Positions 9,434-20,968 of a stretch of DNA of 64,000 nt are shown here, in pieces. The stretch comes from Wurfbainia villosa. Taxonomy: Eukaryota; Streptophyta; Magnoliopsida; Zingiberales; Zingiberaceae. The stretch is from assembly GCA_025175895.1 (NCBI GenBank), contig CM046006.1, positions 67,724,288-67,788,287 on the forward strand. The letters run 5' to 3'. Both the position numbers and the translations under genes were made by a program. The notes under the pieces are model-generated. The model had not been told where the DNA came from, ran no database searches, and saw nothing but the letters and a program-made list of their open reading frames with translations. Each line of letters starts with the position of its first letter. Position 1 is the stretch's first letter.

Positions 9434-12400
9434 TATCATGCCCCGAGAAACCGACGTGTCGAAAAGCAAACGGACAACATCTCCCATGTACGTGGCAACA
9501 TCTCGTGTTAATACAAGGCCCTTGGACCCACAATAACATAACACATAAAGGTAAATACAACAAATACATAAAACACAGCGGAAAAATAATACAATAACAT
9601 CATAACTACACACATGCATACCGGTATGACTAACACTAACTCAGAACACCATAACAAAACCAGAAAAAGAAAGGTACAAACTTTACAGCGTCCAATCACT
9701 ACAAAACATCACACAAACTAAATCCATATCGAAACACCAATGAAAATCCAAAAACCCCGACTCTCAGAGTTGAGATGAGACGATGCCAGCCAGTGGTGCT
9801 CCAAGTCCATCACGAAGTCGACTACTTGTTACCTGGGCGACAGAAAAACCCAGGGTCCGTGGTGGTAAGTAAAACTCAGCAGGTAATAGGAAAATATGTA
9901 TATATCCATATCACATGTAATTCGATATAAAAATCTATAGGTATATCAGGTAACACTAACATGATAACATATCCATGTATATACCTTCTAACCAAAAGTC
10001 AATATAAAAATGCAGACATACCTGAACGTCTACTACGCTACACCTATCCAACCTGAGCACATATCCACAATATATACATATACAGGAAGTCTGCTCTAAA
10101 CCATATAACGACATAAATACATGTCAAAGAATTCAATAGACAATCCAACAACTATACAGGTATCCTACATGACCGTATAAGCGATGCGGGTAGCATGTAA
10201 AAAGATGATGTACAACAAAATACAACAAGCATAGCACAATCAAATGCAGCATCACCATAAGCATATATAAATAGACTGCATCTATATATGTATACTAATC
10301 ACAATCATCTATATATATATATATATATATATATGCAAAAATGCCATAAGTCGGCAATGCAGCATGCATGGTCATGTCGGCTCACCCTAAAGCTACCACG
10401 ACCCCAGTGTGGCCTCGGTGGCTCGAGCATGACAACTGTCCCAACTCAACACCAACCACTACTCTCGAGTGGCCGAGTGGGCAGTATGATCGAGTAGCAT
10501 ATAAGCGTGAAGAGCAAGCTACACGATGGGGGTCCCTACTATTGGCCACTCTGACAATCACTACCCATGAGTGGTTGAGTGCCACACACACAGGACTACA
10601 ACACGCAAATCCCACTACCACTGTCTATAGTGGTAGAGTGCGGCACCACAATGCTCTGCTCTAACACCGGTTACTCCTCCTATGAGTAACCGTGGAGGCA
10701 GGATGACTGGCGACCCTCTCAACCACAAGGGAGACCACGTTGCCAGCGTGCATGCAAATGACATGAATGCAATGTCCCACATACAGACATCCACCATAGA
10801 CTCTCTATTCTTCAGAGAGTCATACTAATCACATCAACGCACTCTCTATCCTGCAGAGAGTCGTACTCAACTGATGGACACACTCTCTATCCTGTAGAGA
10901 GTCGTACTCATCCGATCGATGCCCTCTCTATCCTGTAGAGAGTCATACTTACTGATCGACGCACTCTCTATCATGTAGAGAGTCGTACTCAAACTGATTA
11001 TATCAAGCTAAGACCATCGGTCCATAGCAACACACTAAATACCATTCACTTGACCATTTACACAATACATGGTCGGTCGTAAACATGTAACCTAAGGGTA
11101 CTAGAATTAATCCTAGGTTCAAGATAATATCTACCTACGGATGACCTTTTTGTCCAATTTACAGTCAGGTTGTCTTCCGGACTTTACTATTTGCACTTAA
11201 CTAAACAAATTCTAGGTTACTTACATCACCTATATATATAACTCCTAATCATCATAAAATCAAACATGATAGTAGCAATGGAGTTAACAGCCAAAGGTAA
11301 AATATCTAGCGCAAGAGTAAATAAAAACAGAGTCAAGGTAACATGATCATATAAGATGATCATGCATCTAAATTTGTATGCATTAAAACTACCTGACCAG
11401 GGTAGGAATTACCCACCTGCTTTGTAGACACCAATCGTCTTCACGTCCGTGAATATCTGCCTTGTATCAATGTCCTGTACAATAGCATACAGATTTAATT
11501 AAGTGTTGGCTTCGTCTAATACCGAATTTAACACCTAATCCTTTAGTGATTTAATCTCATCCCATTATCTACATCAAGCATAATAATAATTCTTAACTAC
11601 AACTCCTTCCCAAGAAATACATCTTCAATTAACAATAAACACATCACCATTTCAGACTAAACCACAACAATAATAATATGCATTCATAAATCGTCCAGAC
11701 CCAACTCACCTTGCTTATCCTCAATTACACAACCTCTGGATCCCTAATTGAAATTTCTGAATCTAGGATGATTGAACTCATCCAGCCGGAATCCCCTGCT
11801 CAAATCCACAAACAGAACAATCCTTATTCAATCCACTATTATGCATTGAATCAATATCAGATTATCTACACAACCAGATCATATACCACTATTGCCTCAA
11901 TCCAAGCTTACATGGTGTCGCTTCACTTGGTCACAACATATTTAAAGCTAAATCCTATCGATGTTTTCCCCTCAGCTTACTCAAGCGAAAGAGATGCCTT
12001 CACCTTAGATCAGAAACCATGCATTTCAAATTAGGAGGCATTGCGAACGAGGAATTTGGTCTAACATGTACTCAGAAAACAAAGGAAGATGATTGCAATC
12101 TGAGTCCGAGATCACCCCAATAATTTGAGACCTAAATCTACAGCAATACATCAACGAATAGAACTGCACAGACAGAACCAAAGGAAATGGCTTGCTTACC
12201 GGCAATTAGATCCTCACCGACATCAACTCCATAGAACCGGCAGCCAATCTTCCATTACCCCTATTCACCGGAGCAACCACACCCAAGATCACTATCCAAC
12301 AGAATCCACACTCAACCATAAGGAGAACCTTAGCAGGGATTTCGATCCTGTCCAAAATTGAAGAAGAGCAGCACCTACTCACCCGACTCTGACGGTGATC

Positions 12401-13009
12401 TTTGAACTCACGGGAATGGGGGAAACACAGTGGTGGTGCTCGCATGGTTTGCCACAGTGCCACGACTAGCCGACAACGAAGGGTCTGGCGGCGAGTTAAA
12501 AGAGTAAGATTCGATCGCGTGGCGGTGGCGGCAGGGGCTACGTCTCGGTGGCGTGCACAGCGAGCGGCGGCGAGGAGGCGGCCTGATTCTCCCTCTCGGT
12601 CTCGAGATCTCCTCGGAAGATGCCGACAATTGCTGGAGATGCTCACTGTCGGCGATGGAGCTTCTTCACGCCGCCGGTCACGAGGAGAAGATGCGGCGGA
12701 GAAATCGGGAGAGAAGGAGAAGAGGAATCGCACGATGTGAAATGGGGAGAAGGGGAATCACGGAAAGAAAAGAAACAGTCACGTGTGTTACGAAGGGGAT
12801 GGGTCGAGTTTGGCATTGAAGTGGATCGGGTTTAAAACCTTATAAGCAGATAACTCAAATAGGCTTTCCCAAAGCCTATTAAATCTTTCCCTAAAAATAC
12901 CGTAGAAACTCCATTTAATTTCAAAAAATTCCTGAAAAATTCTATAAGATAATTTCTTAATTGACAAGGATATATTTTTATTTATTTATTTATTTTCCAG
13001 TATTTTACA
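9434..13009 (-). repeat. 3' LTR of element H (left LTR)
   Basis: On the + strand it runs from TATCATGCCCCGAG (the terminal TG has decayed to TA; the other LTR has TGTCACGCCCCGAG) to TTTTCCAGTATTTTACA, followed by the PPT. It is about 3,576 bp and matches the 5' LTR over the shared 2.7 kb with scattered substitutions. It contains an (AT)n run at 10309-10334, a hairpin-repeat array, and a GC-rich block at 12400-12740. The site of A's insertion in the other LTR is seen here uninterrupted as GGTCACAACA near 11929-11938. Confidence 0.88.
10798..10990. repeat. Five-unit hairpin repeat in the H 3' LTR
   Basis: Five units of about 40-45 bp, each containing ACTCTCTA-TCCTG-TAGAGAGT (small variants), an 8-bp inverted repeat around a 5-nt loop, separated by GTACTCAACTGAT-like spacers. 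The stems are better conserved than the spacers. The paired LTR has the same five units at 28553-28745. Confidence 0.9.
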
Positions 13010-13020
13010 TCCTCCCCCAC
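13010..13020 (-). other. Polypurine tract of element H
   Basis: The - strand reads GTGGGGGAGGA directly before the LTR start TGTAAAATACTGG, fixing H's orientation and the LTR boundary. Confidence 0.85.
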
Positions 13021-13904
13021 TTATAAAAATTTGGTCCCCAAATTTCGTATTAACATGCAAAAATTACTTCAAGCAAGTTTCCAAAAGGACCACATACATT
13101 CCTCAAGTGAATCGATGAGACTATCGAGCTCAGATAGTATCTTCCAGCTCCCACATAGTCTCCTCATCGGTATGATGCTGTCATCCAACCTTTACAAGTC
13201 GGACGGTTTTGTCCCACTACTGTCGCTCCTTGCGACCCAGGATCCACCCTGAATTCTTCTCATAAGTCGCATTAGATTGAGGTAGAATTGCTACCTTCTT
13301 CAAAACATGATCAACATGCAACACGTATTTCCTCAGCATAGAAATAGAAAATATGTTGTGAACACCCACCAGTGTAGGAGGTAAAGTCAACCGGTAAGCT
13401 ACACTCCAATCCACGCCAATATCTCAAATGAGCCAATATAGCGTGGAACTAATTCCCCTTTTAGCCCAAATCATTTCACCTCTTTCGTAGGTGAAACACG
13501 CAGAAATACTTGTTCCCCAACTGAGAACTCCAAAGGTCTTTGCCTCCGGTTTGCATAACTCTTCTATCGACCTTGTACCTCTAATAATCATCATCCGATG
13601 ACGCGCACCAACTCTGCATCATGTTGGATACTCTGTGGCCCCCAATAGCTGTCATTCTCCGACTTCCTCTCACAACACAAGAGATCTACATGGTCTACCG
13701 TATTGGGCCTCAGAAGAAATCATTTGAATGGATGAGGGATAACCATTCTTATAGTCAAATTCTACTAAAGGAATGTAATTCTCCCAACTACCTCCATAAT
13801 CCATGACACCAAATCTTAATAGATCCTCTAGAGTCTAAATGGTATGCTCCGACTGTCTGTCTGTCTGTGGATGAAATGTTATACTAAGTCGAAGCTCTAT
13901 GCCC
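13021..13904 (-). pseudogene. H pol: integrase C-terminal part and chromodomain remnant
   Basis: Integrase inserts the element's cDNA; a chromodomain at its end helps choose heterochromatin. The - strand frames show the Ty3 integrase tail in several pieces: FHPQTDRQSE just inside the insertion point (near 13860), VGEQVFLRVSP near 13510, PRYIG, then VAYRLTLPP and ISMLRKYV (13414-13320). At about 13215-13125 comes a chromodomain-like stretch with VRLVKVG, a stop where Trp is expected, then TDEETMWELED. Frameshifts and stops separate the pieces. The N-terminal half continues at 23092 beyond the inserted element D. Confidence 0.8.
13900..13904. repeat. Left target-site duplication of D (TGCCC)
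   Basis: It is identical to 23087-23091 on the other side of D. Joining the flanks restores the gypsy integrase reading of H. Confidence 0.92.
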
Positions 13905-14837
13905 TGTTGGAATGTATACTGAAAGCCTAGCTCTTTTTGTATGAACATTTTATTTTGGAATAAGAATCACATGATCATTGTTTGCACTTTATATATTTAT
14001 TATATGTGTGTGCATATTGTCTAATATTTTACATTGTAGATAACATGGTGCTTGGTGTGGCACAGAAGATCATGTTATCAGTCCCTTATAAAATATAAGT
14101 AGAGGCTCACAACCAAGATGGTTTTAGACAAACCATTGGCATGGTTGTAGTGTAGCTTGGTATTGTTTTGTCTTGAACATGGAGTTACACTAGTACACTT
14201 AGGTGTATTGAGCAGGACCGACATAGAGGTGATTCAATTAATTGCTGACTACATAATTGAATCGGACCTCGGATATTATGTTGTACATGCTCTTAATCCC
14301 GATATAATAATGGGCACATGTACTTAGTATTTATTTCTTTTATTTACCAAAGGGTGAGATTTAAATGGATTAAATCAATATGCCCGGTAAGTTGGGAAAT
14401 AATATTATTTACATGGTGTGTCGTTGATTATAGGAGGAAACCGTGTCCTATATACTAGGTTGATGATGTCCCCTTGAGGAGCTCATAAGGTTCATCATGT
14501 AAACCCAGTTGGTTGACTTAGTCAACATGATGATAAGGTTGAGTGGTACTACTTGAGGAATTAGTTGTTAATTAATTGATGGTCAGTAAATCAATTAATT
14601 GACGGACATTCGATATCTTAAACATGGGGAGATGAATGTACAAATAATATATAGAGCCCATATTAATTTATGGGGGTTGGTGAGGTAGTTCAATGATGAT
14701 CCTCTAGTGGAATGGAACATCATTGATGGATCAAGTTAGTGTGGTTCCGCTCCATCGGGTGGCCAAGATCCAACTCTTCATGGTCCCTATCGTAGCCTAA
14801 TATAATCCTAAAGAAGTCTAGATCCAAGGATGTAAAA

Positions 14838-15210
14838 CAAAACTCTAGAACCAACGGTTGGGATTAAATCCCTAGATCCGATGGTTGGGATGAAACCCTA
14901 GAACCAACAGTTGGGATTAAATCCCTAGATCCGATGGTTAGAATGAAACCCTAGAATCGACGGTTGGGATTAAATCCCTAGATCCGACGGTTGGGAAGAA
15001 ACCCTAGATCCGACGGTTGGGATGAAACCCTAGATCCGACGGTTGGGATGAAATCCTAGATCCGACGATTGGGATGAAACCCTAGATCCGATGGTTGGGA
15101 TAAAACCCTAGATCCGACGGTTGGGATGAAACCCTAGATCCGACGGTTGGGATAAAACCCTAGATCCGACGGTGGAGATTAAATCCCTAGATCTGACGGT
15201 GGAGATTAAA
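14838..15210 (+). repeat. 26-bp tandem repeat in the D 5' LTR
   Basis: About a dozen units of CCTAGATCCGACGGTTGGGA plus TGAAAC or TTAAAT, ending about 20 bp before the TATA box. The 3' LTR array (21898-22222) has about two units fewer. Related units occur in the LTRs of A and B as the reverse complement. Confidence 0.9.
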
Positions 15211-15227
15211 GGAGGCTTAAGCCCAAT

Positions 15228-15240
15228 TCTATAAATAGAG
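15228..15240 (+). promoter_or_regulatory. TATA box of the D 5' LTR
   Basis: TCTATAAATAGAG is a strong plant TATA match, located immediately after the repeat array. The same sequence sits at 22243-22255 in the 3' LTR. Confidence 0.7.
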
Positions 15241-16073
15241 GGCTTAGGTTGGGCGGCAAAAGAGGTTCAATTTTGGAGTTAGGGTTTTAGTTTGGGCGGC
15301 TAGGGTTTGGAAGAAAAGTTTTGGGTGGCAACTCTTGGACAAGAAGCCGGCGCCCATCTTCTTCCTTTTCTCCTTGGTGGCCGGCGCTCACTCCTTCTTT
15401 CTCTAAGCTTTGGCCGGCCCTCTTCCTTCTCCTTTGATCCTTGGTGGCCGACGGTCCTCCAACAATTGGTGGCCGGTGCTTCTCCAACCTCTAGGTGGCC
15501 GGTGGCAACCTCTCTTCAAGGTTGGACGGCGCTCATCCCTTCGTTCCTTGGCCGACGGTTGCATCAAACTCCCTTGCTTGGTGGCCGGTTCTAGAAAGGA
15601 AAGGTTTTGTTGGTTCTTCTCTTTGTTCGCAGCAGACAAGGAAGGGAAGAATGCGATCTAGAAGGCTTCTACTCGTGGAGGATCTTCGCCCACACGTCGT
15701 CCATGAGGAGGATAGGACATACGGTAGAAGATCGTAAGGTATAAAGTGGTACAACTTTATTTTCTGATCTTAGCATGTTATTTTATGTGTTGATTATACA
15801 AGTGTGCATATGTATATATTTTGTATAATCATGGACCCCGAAGACAAACACAAAAACTGGCGATCCGTCCATCGTCTCTTCCGCGGCTAACCAACTAGAA
15901 GAGTTATGTTGCTTGAACAACTAGTTTGTTTAAGCGATCACTCAAGTTGTTAGCATGACGACGAATAGGTTGAGCCAAGGAAACTCATCCCATCCGGATT
16001 AGTTCTTTCATTGGTGAAAATTTTAATCCGGGGACATGGGAGCCAATGAGTCTCCGAAGCAACTCCCTATCTT

Positions 16074-16086
16074 TGGTATCAGAGCC
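16074..16086 (+). other. Primer-binding site of element D
   Basis: TGGTATCAGAGCC, complementary to initiator tRNA-Met, lies two bases after the 5' LTR. Confidence 0.92.
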
Positions 16087-17137
16087 ATAGGTTTTCGGTT
16101 TTGTGTGTTTTGGATTCGATTACTTTCATGCACATATCATATATTGAGTATGCTGGATAATAGTAGGATGTGCGTAGGCTAACTTTTTTGTTGCAGGCAT
16201 AAGATCCGACTATTATGGCTATTTGGTTGTATGTGATTGTTTTGTGTGTGATTGTATGTATATTATTTGAATCCTCGGGGTTGACAAGGCTAGATTAGTA
16301 TTTAATTTTTGTAATTAAATATGGCATTGTTTAGCCGCTCATTTTAGTTTACTTTCGATCTAGATTATTTGTACACTCCTTCGTGGAGTATAGGATCTAT
16401 GGATGTAAATTAAAATAGTTTATCTCGGCTCGGATCTCTTTGGTAACTTGTGCACGGGAAAAGATGGAGCGGACGAGGTGGCGACACGACGGGATGCGTA
16501 TTGGAGAACAATGCCATAATAGTTGGAAAAATTCTATTTTTTTCCATATTTATTGCTTATTTGTTTTATATGCATGTTGTGTATGCTTTAAAATTCCTTG
16601 ATTTCAATTTACTAAGTGGGAGAGGGATATTTTAATTAATTCCCGCGGCCTCCATTACAATTTGACGTGTGATGCAACAAACTTGCGCGTTGGCTCTGAG
16701 TGCCTTCCTCCCCATCGGATGGGTTTGCTTGCCGATCACTAGGTCAAATAATGGTTTTAGGAAATTATTTAGGAGCGTGTGTACTTCCCCATCGGTAAGA
16801 CACATAATCCGAAATAATTCCCTTAGTATCGTGTAATGGTGCACACTTAGATGCAAATAAAAGTATCCTCCCCATCGGAGTCACTGATTTTATTTGTAGG
16901 GCTAAAGAGGAACCAACTATTAATTTTATTTATCAAAAAGTAAGGTTGACAAGATAATAAAATTAATGGGTAAAACCTCCTCTTACAAATGTAGAATTCG
17001 TATACGTCCACACTATCGTGGCATGCGATATTCTCGGTGTTTTGAGGTGTTGGTTGATTTCGAGATTTTATTGTTTTGAGGAATCAATAATATTTGAAAT
17101 CTAATATTTTGATCATTGTGATTTTTAGGATTTTCAA
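16087..17137 (+). other. Leader of element D, no gene
   Basis: About 1 kb of untranslated leader between PBS and gag. The word CTCCCCATCGG recurs at about 16705, 16785 and 16870, each in a similar context, giving three weak direct repeats. Related leaders occur in units 1 and 2 of A and in B. No coding frame is supported. Confidence 0.7.
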
Positions 17138-17870
17138 ATGACTTTCAACCCACTTGCTGTGATTTTAAAAGAAAATAAGCTTACTAGACTAAACTACATT
17201 GATTGGAAAAGAAATCTGTATATTGTCTTAACTGCGGAGGAGTACAAATTTGTACTCTTCGAGGTCTGTCCTCCTAAGCCCTCCGATGACTCTGATGAAA
17301 AGGAGAAAGAACGTTATAAGAAATGGGTCAAGGCAGATGAGATGGCGCGATGTTACATTTTGGCATCTATGTCAAATGTCTTTGACATCGACATCGAGCC
17401 ATAGCCCTGACTTATGACATGATGTTCAATCTCAAGGAACTTTTGGACATCGAGTAGAGATGAAACTTGATGGCGACCACCATGATCGAGGAACACCGTT
17501 AGGATCATGTTCTCAAGATGATGGCTCATCTTAATGAGATGGAAGTCCTCGGGTGAGATCGATGGAAACCCAGTCGATATCATTCTCGATCTCTGCCTAG
17601 GAGTTTTGGCGATTCGCCTCAACTACAACATGAACAAGAGGTTGTATTAGTTGGCGGAGCTTGGCGAGAACTCGGTGGCGAAGACTTTTTCGTCAAAGTG
17701 CTCAAGCCATGAGTCGCTCAAAGGTTTCTTCCTCTAAAGCGAAAGGTAAGAAGAAGAAGAAGCAAGGTGGAGGCGAAGAAGGTGGATGGGACCTCGGGTT
17801 GGAGTGAAGGCAGACAAGTGCTTCGCTTGGCAGTGGACATTGGAAGGCGGACTGTCCTCGCCGAAAGAAC
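17138..17870 (+). pseudogene. D gag (particle protein), broken
   Basis: The start at 17138 gives MTFNPLAVILKENKLTRLNY followed by a W-K-R-N-L-like stretch and VKADEMARCYILASMSN, the classic opening of this plant copia gag group. The frame meets a stop at 17402. Beyond it, pieces of later gag appear in other frames (MMAHLNEME near 17520, YNMNKRLY near 17630). A zinc knuckle is expected near 17815-17865: the C-terminal GHWKADCPR half is recognisable, but bases are missing from the first half. Gag would coat and package the RNA in the cytoplasm; this copy cannot. Confidence 0.8.
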
Positions 17871-17924
17871 AAAGGTATATCTTCTTGTTTAGTTGTTGAA
17901 ACATATTTAGCGATGTTATCTACC

Positions 17925-18010
17925 AGTGCCTGGTGTGTAGATACAGGAGCCACTGATCATGTCTGCAATACTTTGCAGGGGTTCGAGAAACCCGACTAGG
18001 GAGGAGAGAT
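17925..18010 (+). pseudogene. D aspartic protease core
   Basis: The frame around 17931 reads WCVDTGATDHVCNTLQGFEK, holding the DTGA catalytic motif (Asp codon at 17940-17942). The protease would cut the gag-pol precursor. A stop at 17996-17998 follows, after which the same frame resumes at the 18021 start codon. The active-site motif is intact but the flanking chain is not. Confidence 0.8.
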
Positions 18011-18020
18011 TACCATCTTC

Positions 18021-18848
18021 ATGGGCAATGCTTCAAAGGTGGCGGCTATTGCAGTGGGAGACGTTTATTTATCTTTTGATAGAAATAAAATTTTGGTTTT
18101 GAGAGATTGTATTTATGTACCTACTTTTAGAAAGAATTTAATTTCAGTTTCTAAATTGTTTATGGATGGATATTCTGTTTCTTTTAATGACAAAGTGGTT
18201 ATAAAAAGGAATAGGGAGATTATCTGTTCTGGTATATTGGTTGGCAATTTATATACTCTTGAACCGAAAACTCCCACGATGCATATAGAAATCAATAACT
18301 CATCTTCTAAGTCTAATAAGAGAAAAGAACCTTCGCAAATGAACCAAACATATCTTTGGTATCTAAGGCTTGGTCATATTAACCTAAGCAGAATTCAAAG
18401 GTTGATAGCTGATGGACCTTTAGGTTCATTAGTGGTGGAGGATCTCCCAACCTGCAAATCTTGCTTGGAAGGTAAAATGACCAAGAGGCCTTTCAAGGCC
18501 AAGGGGTATAAAGCCAAAGATGTGTTAGAATTGGTTCATTCTGATTTGTGCGGTCCTATGTCTATCCAGGCAAGAGGTGGTTTTGAATATTTCGTCTCTT
18601 TTATAGACGATTATTCAAGATATGGATACATTTACTTGATGCGCCGCAAGTCTGAATGCTTTGACAGGTTCAAAGAATTCAAGGCTGATGTGGAGAACCG
18701 TCAAGGTAAAAGTATCCAATACGATCTGATCGTGGTGGTGAGTACCTCTTGGGAGAGTTTAGGAGTTACTTATCAGAGGCTGGGATTCAATCCCAATTGT
18801 CACTTTGGCACACCCAGTGAGAATGGTGTGGCGGAGGCGAAGGAATAG
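18021..18848 (+). pseudogene. D integrase (GAG-pre-integrase and core), broken at its end
   Basis: A 275-codon open stretch covers the end of protease, the pre-integrase zinc domain (LRLGHINL, then CKSCLEGKM) and the integrase core. The first catalytic Asp is in LVHSDLCGPM, the second in FIDDYSRYGY. After GKSI the sequence goes out of the family pattern and the segment before the third acidic residue is frameshifted; a variant of the NGVAER box (NGVAEAKE) closes the frame. The RYGYIYL-to-GKSI segment is present here, whereas A and B have lost it. Confidence 0.85.
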
Positions 18849-19444
18849 GACTCTTATGGAGATGGTCGGATCGATGATGAGTTATTACGAGTTACCTGAT
18901 TCGTTACGGGGTTTGCTCTGGAAGCAATGACATTACGAACTTGGTTCCATCTAAGTCGATTACCCTCTACTCCCCTGAGTTGTGGGTAGGCAAAGCCTAG
19001 TCTAAGACATATTCGGTTGGGGTAGTCGGCACATGTCTTTGAAGGGAGATCTTTGGTAAGTTGGAATCTCGTGCAGAAATGCAGCTTGTTTGTTGGCTAC
19101 CTAAAGGAGCGAAGGGTGGTTTATTCTATAGTCCTAGAGATCAGAAGGTGATCGTGAGTATGAATGCCAGATTTCTAGAGGAGGACTATGTGATGAACCA
19201 CAAGCCCACGAGTAGGATTGTTCTTGAGGAGTTAACAGGGGAAGTCCCGACTTTAGTACCACCGGTACAAGAGGAGATGCCACAAGTCGCACGCGTGTCA
19301 CGAGTATACACGAGGCACCTCATCGTAGTGGGAGGTTGTTAGACAACCGAGATTCATGTTTTGGGAGAGTCTTGGACTTAGTCACGTGAACATGAACCGA
19401 TCCTGGACATATGACGAGGCACTCCAAGATAGAATCACGGTATC
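18849..19444 (+). pseudogene. D integrase C-terminal region and linker, degraded
   Basis: The region between integrase and RT is spread over several frames. A clear piece at 19061-19342 holds GGLFYSPRDQKVIVSMNARF and FLEEDYVM, the conserved linker of copia polyproteins. Just before it, the W-G-Y-A-L and LWTGRKPS-like words are destroyed by indels. Confidence 0.7.
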
Positions 19445-20040
19445 TTGGCAAAGGCGATGAATTTAGAGATAGAATCTATGGATTCTAATCAGTCTGAGCT
19501 AGTAGAGCCACCCGATGGTGTAAAAACCATTGGATGCAAGTGGATCTACAAGAGAAAGAGAGGAGTAGACGGGAAGGTTGAGACCTTCAAAGCTAGGCTT
19601 GTTGCGAAAGGGTATACTCGGAAAGAGGGTATCGATTATGAGGAGACCTTTTCATGATATCTATCTTAAGTCTATCCGGATTCTCTTATCTATAGCTCTC
19701 ATATGGATTATGAGATTTGGCGGATGGATGTCAAGGCGACTTTCATACTTGAAGTCTTGAGAGAGGGATTCATTGCTAAAGGCAAAGAGCATCTTGTATG
19801 TAAGCTTAATCGGTCCATTTATGGATTGAAGCAAGCTTCTAGATCTTGGAACATCTGCTTTGATGAGGTAATCCAGTCATATGGATTTATTCAAAATCCG
19901 GATGAGCCTTGTGTATACAAGAGATGTAACGGAAACGTAGTGGTGTTTCTTGTACTATACGTAGATGACATTTTATTAGTTGGCAACAATATCAAAGTGT
20001 TATCAGACGTAAGGGTATGGTTGTCCAAATAGTTTGACAT
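19445..20040 (+). pseudogene. D reverse transcriptase
   Basis: Copies the RNA into DNA within the particle. Two overlapping frames cover the copia RT (RVT_2): GCKWIYKRKRG and FKARLVAKGYT, a break near 19655, then SIYGLKQASRSWN and the catalytic YVDD at 19958-19969. The break at 19655-19700 removes part of the EETFSPV box, and a further gap deletes the middle of the FLNG.L-MKQPEGF segment. A stop at 20030 precedes FDMKDLGEVGH. Confidence 0.85.
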
Positions 20041-20820
20041 GAAGGACTTGGGCGAAGTGGGACACATCCTTGGGATCAAAGTTATAAGGGATCGCAAGAA
20101 AAGGATGTTGTGCTTATCTCAAGCTTTATACATTGACACTATCCTTGCTCATTTTAGCATGCAGAACTCCAAGAAAGGTTTTCTACCTTTTAGGCATGGA
20201 GTTCCTTTATCTAAAGAGATGTGTTCCAAAACATCAAAGGAGATAGAGGACATGAAGGCAGTTCCTTATGCTTCGGCAGTAGGAAGCCTTATGTATGCTA
20301 TGCTATGTACGAGACCGGATATCTGCTTTGCCGTGGGCATGGTTAGAAGATATCAGAGTAATCCTGGACAGGGACATTGGACTGCGGTAAAGCATATATT
20401 GAAGTACTTGAGAAGGACTAGGGATTATATGCTGGTTTACCGGGAAGATCAATTAGTCCCTGTGGGTTACACGGATTCGGATTTCCAATTAGATAGGGAC
20501 AAGAGTAAGTCTCCCTCGGGGTTTGTGTTTACTTTTGGAGGTGGAGCCATAGTATGGAGGAGTGTCAAGCAGAAATGCGTGGCAGACTCTACTATGGAAG
20601 TTGAGTATGTGGCAACCTCTGAGGCAGCCAAGGAAGCTGTATGACTCACGAACTTCTTGATGGACTTGGATGTGATTCCTGGTTTGCACAGAACTATCAC
20701 AATTTATTGTGATAACAGTGGTGCAGTTGCAAACTCGAAGGAACCACGAGCCCATAAGGCGAGTAAACACATAGATCGCAAGTACCACCTTATACGAGAG
20801 ATCGTAAAGTGAGGAGAAGT
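20041..20820 (+). pseudogene. D RNase H
   Basis: Removes the RNA template during cDNA synthesis. The frame runs from MKDLGEVGHILGIKVIRDRK through PYASAVGSLMYAMLCTRPDI to SGFVFTFGGGAIVWRS, with the acidic residues in GYTDSDF and in MEVEYVA. A UGA at 20642-20644 replaces the usual Trp; the last acidic block (IYCDNSGAV) follows in the same frame to a stop near 20810. The RKKRMLCLSQ segment after IRD, lost in array A, is intact here. Confidence 0.85.
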
Positions 20821-20958
20821 TGTTGTCGCCAAGATTGCATCAGAGGATAACCTGGCGGATCCATTCACTAAGGCCCTTCCAAATAAAGCGCTTTGATAGG
20901 CATGTGAGGACATGGGGATCGGATGTATGAGGTGATGACGGCATAGTCTTTTAGTATA

Positions 20959-20968
20959 AGTGGGAGAT
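20959..20968 (+). other. Polypurine tract of element D
   Basis: AGTGGGAGAT lies directly before the 3' LTR start TGTTGG. Confidence 0.88.

Larger units (their letters stand above)
13905..16071 (+). repeat. 5' LTR of element D
   Basis: It opens TGTTGGAATGTATACTGAAA and ends CAACTCCCTAT just before the PBS; the 3' LTR ends CAACTCCCTACA, so the terminal CA is altered here. It is about 49 bp longer than the 3' LTR, mostly because its 26-bp array has about two more units. U3 carries the array and a TATA box at 15228. The GC-rich stretch after the TATA box (15300-15650) yields ORFs also present in the other LTR; these are not convincing genes. Confidence 0.92.

Noticed and set aside
14838..15210. 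CRISPR-like array
   Set aside because: Units are directly adjoining 26-bp tandem copies without unique spacers, in a plant retrotransposon LTR.
15307..15754. Cluster of overlapping ORFs after the TATA box of D's LTR, repeated at 22302-22769
   Set aside because: GC-rich, open in many frames on both strands at once, with no domain; this is the composition of the LTR.
16074..16086. tRNA gene
   Set aside because: All TGGTATCAGAG sites are short primer-binding sites next to LTR ends; no cloverleaf surrounds them.
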